A stretch of DNA of 64,000 bases from Puccinellia tenuiflora (taxonomy: Eukaryota; Streptophyta; Magnoliopsida; Poales; Poaceae): positions 1,215,584 to 1,279,583 of the forward strand of contig QRDG01000231.1 in NCBI GenBank assembly GCA_012064385.1. The letters are read 5' to 3'. The stretch's first letter is position 1; each line of letters begins with the position of its first letter. The position numbers were made by a program, and so were the translations under genes. This document shows positions 59,101 through 64,000 of the stretch, piece by piece. The notes below the pieces were generated by a model. That model was not told the origin of the DNA, searched no databases, and saw only the letters and a program-made list of their open reading frames with translations.

Positions 59101-60048
59101 GCGGAGCTGATGGGGGCTTCGGCTTGCCCCGAGGTGGCCAGAGTCGACGACGAGGCACGGAGAACGGTGGCGGGGTGGCGTCGGTCTTGGGGCTAGCTAG
59201 GGATTGAGCCGATCCAAAATTTTGGGGAGGAACGAGGAGGAGAGAGTGAGGGGAGCAGGTGGGCAGCGTCGGTGGTCCTCTTGACCTCCAGGGGCAGAGA
59301 GGCATGGCGCCAGGACGTGGCCGTCGGTGGCATGGGCACCGGCCACTGTAGCGCCAGTGAGGGAGAGGATGACCTTTTTGCAAAATCCCCCTCGACACTA
59401 TTTTCTTTAATTGCAAACAGGCCCAGCAGCAAACTTTAGCGATTTAAAAGAGGCACTTAAGAACTTTCTAAAATTCCACAAAAAATCATGTAGGCCCCCC
59501 TTAACCTTTAGAAGCTCCACTAAAGTTGGTGTTGCAAGATAAAATGTTTTGCACCACATTTGTTCATAGGGTTTAATTAAGGTCAATTTTGATAATTTCC
59601 AAGTTGTATTTATTTGGAGCACTTAAACAATTCCAAAAATAGTGAAAATATTCATGGAGGCTCCCAAAATAATATTGAAGCTCCCCATGATTTTAGTTTG
59701 AATTTTTGGAAAGTTTTAACTTGGTTTCAAAAATAGAATTGAATGGAACCAATTTTCGATTCGCAACTTCATTTCTCATTTGGCAATATTTAGATTTTGA
59801 AAATTGTTTATAAAATGTAAACTTGGAACTTCCTAAACAATTTGGAAGTCTAAGAATGATTTGTTTGCCAAGTTGAGCATTGCATTTGGGTTGGATTGAT
59901 TGAGAAGGTTTTGCTTCCCCATTTTTTAGTTGCTTGCATATGTGGATAGTTAGAAATAGCAATTTCATATGGATGCCATGATGCAAACAAGAATGCAAAA
60001 AGTGGAAAAATTCTTCATATTTTTCATTAACAAGCTGGGGCTATTACA
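56196..60048 (-). mobile_element. 3' LTR of a Gypsy chromovirus (3.85 kb)
   Basis: It begins TGTAACGCCCCGACC and ends GGGGCTATTACA (plus strand). On the minus strand it is preceded by a polypurine tract (AAGGGGGGTAGAAT, 60049-60062), which marks it as the 3' LTR. The left boundary lies in the Copia LTR, with putative target duplication CTATG (56191-56195). It is homologous to 1-3064. The GGCCGG-rich block is at 58640-58840. Confidence 0.9.
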
Positions 60049-60084
60049 ATTCTACCCCCCTTACAGGAATCTCGTCCCGAGATT

Positions 60085-62830
60085 CTAGAATTGAGTGAAG
60101 AAGGTGGGATATTCCTGACGAAGGCTAGTTTCTCGCTCCCACGTCGCTTCTTCTTCGGAATGGTTAGACCATTGAATTTTGAGGAACTTGATGGTCTTGT
60201 TGCGGGTTTTCCTTTCCGCTTCATCCAAGATGTGGATAGGATGCTCGCGATACGTTAAGTCCTCTTGGATATCCAGCACCTCATGATCAACCCCACGGAT
60301 TGGATCTTTGAAACGACGCCGGAGTTGGGAGACATGGAAGACATCATGCACATCCGGGAAGTTGGCGGGTAGCTCGAGTTGATAGGAGAGATCTCCTCGC
60401 TTGGCTAGGACGGTGAAAGGGCCAACATAGCGAGGTGCCAATTTACCCTTGATCCCGAAGCGATGAACGCCTCGGAGGGGAGAGACTTGAAGATAGGCCT
60501 TGTCACCAATTTCATAGTGGACCTCTTGATGGTGCTTGTCATAGTAGCTTTTCTGCCGAGATTGAGCAGCTTGAGATTATCCCGAATGATACGGACTTTC
60601 TCCTCGGCTTCATTGATCATATCAGGACCGAAGAGTGACCTCTCTCCGGTTTCAGACCAATTTAGAGGAGTCCGACACTTCCGTCCATAGAGGACCTCAA
60701 ATGGAGCCATTTGGAGGCTAGCCTGATAGCTGTTGTTGTAGGAGAACTCAGCGAGAGGGAGGTACTTTTCCCAACCCTTGCCGAAGGAGATGATGCATGC
60801 CCGAAGCATATCCTCAAGAATTTGGTTCACCCTTTCAGTTTGACCATCGGTTTGAGGATGATAGGCGGTGCTGAAGTCGAGGCGGGTTCCAAGAGCCTTT
60901 TGAAAGCTTTGCCAGAATTTGGATACAAACAGACTACCACGGTCTGAGATGATCCTCAAAGGAACCCCGTGTAAGGGAACAATCTGGGCCATATACAGCT
61001 CAGCCAGCTTAACGGAGTTGATATCCTCGCGAATAGGGAGAAAATGGGCGACTTTGGATAGACGGTCAATGACTACCCAAATAGCATTGTTACCCTTTGG
61101 TGATCTTGGAAAGCCGGTGATGAAATCCATACCAACTTCATCCCACTTCCACTGGGGAATGGCTATGGGGCGAAGGGTACCACCTGGCCTTTGATGTTCA
61201 GCCTTCACACGGTGACAAACGTCGCATTCAGCAACATACTCGGCGATCTCGCGCTTCATGCAAGACCACCAGAATTGACGGCGAAGATCTTGGTACATTT
61301 TGGTACTACCCGGATGAATAGAGATGGGTGACTCATGAGCTTCGGAGAGGATCAACTCTTTTGTGTTCCCACTCTTGGGCACCACTAGACGGTCACCGAA
61401 GTAGACAACCCCATGATCATCAACAGAAAAACAGTCAGCCTTCCCATTTGCTATTTTCTCTTTGATCTCGAGGATTTCAGCATCATTTTGCTGGGCGGCC
61501 TTGATTTCATCCTCGAGAGTGGACTTGATCTCGAGGTTAGCTAGATATCCGGAGGGAACAATCTCCAGATTCAATCTAGCAAATTCCTCATGGAGAGCAG
61601 GTTGTGCGTTTTCAACCATCAAGGTGTTGCAATAGGCCTTGCGACTCAGAGCATCGGCCACGACGTTGGCCTTGCCGGGCTGATAGTTGAGGGTCACGTC
61701 ATAGTCTTTGATTAATTCTAACCATCTTCTCTGTCTCAGGTTCAGGTCTGGCTGGGTGAAGAGATATTTCAAACTTTGATGGTCAGAGTAGATCTCACAA
61801 CGGTTGCCCAACAGGTAGGGCCTCCATTGCTTCAGAGCATGAACCACGGCTGCGAGCTCTAGATCATGAGTTGGATAGTTTTGCTCGTGTGGTTTGAGTT
61901 GACGAGAGGCATAGGCGACCACATGGCCTTCTTGCATCAAAACACAACCCAACCCTTGGAGTGATGCATCACAATAGACGACAAAGTCTTTGTCGGTGTC
62001 AGGAAGGACAAGTACCGGGGTGGTAGTGAGCTTGAACTTGAGAGTTTGGAAGCTCTCTTCAGCTTTGTCTGACCACACAAACTGTTTGTTCTTCTTGAGG
62101 AGGTCAGTCAATGCTTTGGCTAATTTGGAAAATCCCTCGATGAATCGGCGGTAATAACCCGCCAACCCGAGGAAGCTGCGGATATCCTTGACGGACTTGG
62201 GAGTTGGCCAATCCAGTATTGCCTGAATCTTGTCAGGTATCACCGCTACTCCAGCAGCTGACACCACATGACCGAGAAAAATGAGCTCCTTTAGCCAAAA
62301 CTCACACTTGGAGAACTTGGCATAGAGGCGGTGATCTCGAAGCATGGTCAAGACTAGTCGAAGATGCTCAGCATATTCTTCTTCGGTTTTTGAGTAGACA
62401 AGGATGTCATCGATGTAATTTATGACAAACTTGTCGAGGTACTCGTGGAAAATGGAATTCATCAGCCTCATGAATGTAGCTGGAGCATTTGTGAGGCCGA
62501 AGGACATGACGGTGTACTCATATAACCCATAACGGGTAGTGAAAGCTGTCTTCGGAATATCCTCCTTTCTGATTTTGATCAGATGATAGCCTGACCTCAG
62601 ATCCATCTTGGAGAATACCGTTGCACCAGCTAGCTGATCGAATAGGTTAGTTATTCGAGGAATGGGATACTTGTTCTTGATGGTCACTGCATTCAAAGGG
62701 CGGTAATCAACAACCAGCCGAGGAACATTTGTATCCCTCTTCTTGACAAAGATGACTGGGCAGCCCCATGGCGAGCTAATCGGCTGGATGAATTCCTTTT
62801 ATAGCAGCTCATCAAGTTGCTTCTTTAGTT
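60085..62830 (-). pseudogene. Chromovirus pol: reverse transcriptase, RNase H, integrase, chromodomain (frameshifted)
   Basis: On the minus strand the order is reverse transcriptase (YIDDILVYS active site), RNase H (FVVYCDASLQGLG, then YSDHQSLKYLF), integrase and chromodomain. The integrase has an HHCC zinc motif ending CDVCHRVK, then DFITGFP, SDRGSLFVS and YHPQTDGQTERVNQ. The chromodomain (IKFLKIQWSNHSEEEATWE) ends near 60085. The long frame is 62696-60405. An in-frame stop lies near 62797, a frameshift near 60570 moves out of the integrase tail, and the chromodomain is in another frame (60441-60085). The order and the chromodomain place it among Gypsy chromoviruses, probably Tekay-like. The breaks make it non-functional. 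Confidence 0.9.
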
Positions 62831-62833
62831 CAG

Positions 62834-64000
62834 CTAGCTCTTCCGCTGGCATACGGTATAGGGCCTTTTGGAAATTGGGGCGGTTCCCGGAACCAACTCA
62901 ATCACAAACTCCATGCTGCGATCAGGTGGCATGCCAGGCAATTCCTCCAGAAAAACATCGGGGAAATCACACACCACAGCAACTTCATGCATTTCAGGCG
63001 GGGTGGTTCCTTCCATGAACCATAGACTGATCTTCGGAGAGAGAGGAGTGGCTGCGGATGGAGTTGCAGAAGTTGGGGACCAGTATCGCACTACCCCGTA
63101 AGTTGGGTGGATCACTGTGACAGTCTTGGCAGCACAGTCTAGGTTGGCCTGGTATTTAACTAACCAGTCCATGCCCAGAATGACATCTAACCCATCTGAC
63201 TTCAGGGCTATTAGTGAGAACGGAAAGGGAACTGACCCTATAGAAATCTGAACCTCTGGAGCGATCCAGTTATTGTGCCAACTAGAGCCTGGCATCTTGA
63301 CCACTAGGGGTGAGTCCATGTTCACAAACGGTATTTGATGGTTGTGTGCAAAAGCTATGGATATGAATGAATGCGATGCTCCAGAATCAAACAAGACTGA
63401 AGCTGGGTAATCATTGATTCGAAGCGTACCCATGAGAACTTCGGGGTCCTCTTCAACTCCTTCAGCCGAGACGTGGTTCAGGCGGCCACGGTTGATGGTC
63501 ACGGCCTTGGCGGCTGGTGTAGAGGGTGCTGGTGCAGGTGCTGAGGTAGCCGATGCCTTCTGGGGATACTCCCTGGAGTAGTGCCCCGGTTGGCCACAGC
63601 TGAAGCAAGTGATCCTCGGCGGTGGTGGAGGCAGCTGAGGGCGGAAGCCACTCCCAGCCGCACCCAAGGTCGAAGTAGCTGGGCGAGGCGGAGGTGACCT
63701 GAACCCTGAAGGCCTTGGCGCGAAGGGTGCACGAGGTACGGCGCTGAAGGGCACAAAGACCCTGCGCTTCTTGCCCTCAGAGGAAGAGGAGCTCTGGTTG
63801 TCAGCTGGAGCTGGCCTCTTGGAAGCCTCCAGCTACTTCCTACCCTGCTCCATAGTGAGAGCCTGGTTGTAGAGCTCCTGGTAGGACTGGAACTTGAAGG
63901 GTAGGAGCTCATAACGGAGCCGAGGTGCGAGCCCCTTGCGGAAGAGGTACTGCTTGTCCTCATCATTTGTCACGTCCCGAGGGGCGTAACGCGAGAGGTG
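62834..64000 (-). pseudogene. Chromovirus gag and aspartic protease (continues past window)
   Basis: The minus-strand frame carries the end of gag, a zinc knuckle, and a protease with active site LFDSGASHSFI and the later DVILGMDWLVKYQA. In the knuckle CFSCGQPGHYSREY, the last ligand cysteine of CCHC is replaced by tyrosine. A premature stop interrupts gag near 63832, and a frameshift near 62870 separates protease from reverse transcriptase. The gag N-terminus and 5' LTR are right of the window. Confidence 0.85.

Noticed and set aside
63499..63966. 155-codon Ser/Arg-rich minus-strand frame
   Set aside because: It is a shifted frame of the chromovirus gag; the true gag reading frame is in the neighbouring frame.
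1..64000. CRISPR arrays, bacterial operons, rRNA or tRNA genes
   Set aside because: The regular repeats found are tandem duplications without spacers. I saw no tRNA or rRNA-like sequence, and the genes are spliced nuclear plant genes.

Overview
The window is nuclear DNA of a grass, most probably a Triticeae species (wheat, Aegilops, barley or rye relative). It has small islands of intron-containing genes with GC-rich first exons, separated by nested Gypsy and Copia LTR retrotransposons and many small DNA transposons. No bacterial or organellar features are visible. The species itself cannot be fixed from the sequence alone.

Layout. 1-10053 is a repeat block: the LTR of a large Gypsy element (1-3064) that landed in an Athila-type gag-protease ORF (3065-5653, minus strand), that element's 5' LTR (5745-7083), a second Athila-type LTR (7380-8796) and an unclassified GC-rich repeat. 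A decayed hAT element follows (10054-11472). The gene island runs from about 11.9 to 33 kb: glycyl-tRNA synthetase (11993-19286, +, nine exons), mitochondrial Rieske protein of complex III (21314-23010, +, two exons), an IRX10/GUT1-type GT47 glycosyltransferase of xylan synthesis (28158-30431, +, four exons), an Ole e 1-like secreted protein (30889-31488, -, two exons) and a small secreted eight-cysteine peptide (32648-32941, -). Between them sit MITEs, a LINE RNase H fragment split by a MITE, a PIF/Harbinger-type element and a non-LTR insert with a 12-bp target duplication.

From 33.9 kb on there are nested Tourist-like MITEs and then an 8.1-kb non-autonomous Helitron (35260-43397). Its uninterrupted insertion site is preserved next to it in a tandem copy of the target. 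A second copy of the cysteine-rich peptide gene (44382-44675, -) lies in a duplicated segment. That segment is itself split by a 2.5-kb PIF/Harbinger element (44908-47422) about 230 bp upstream of the gene's start codon.

From 47.8 kb to the end there is a three-level nest. A decayed Copia element (initiator-Met-tRNA type primer site at 55512-55524) carries a complete 6.9-kb Gypsy-like element (48079-54969, 5-bp TSD CACTT). A chromovirus of the same family as the LTR at the window start interrupts the Copia LTR; its 3' LTR is 56196-60048 and its broken gag-pol runs on beyond 64000. The 6.9-kb Gypsy is the most unusual element. It has a degenerate gag and no visible pol, and it carries two opposite-strand genes: a B3-like DNA-binding-domain ORF and a second gene with a recognisable intron.

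The host genes are housekeeping or cell-wall genes with no obvious shared pathway. Most of the rest of the window is explained by successive insertions, and in several cases target duplications give their order.
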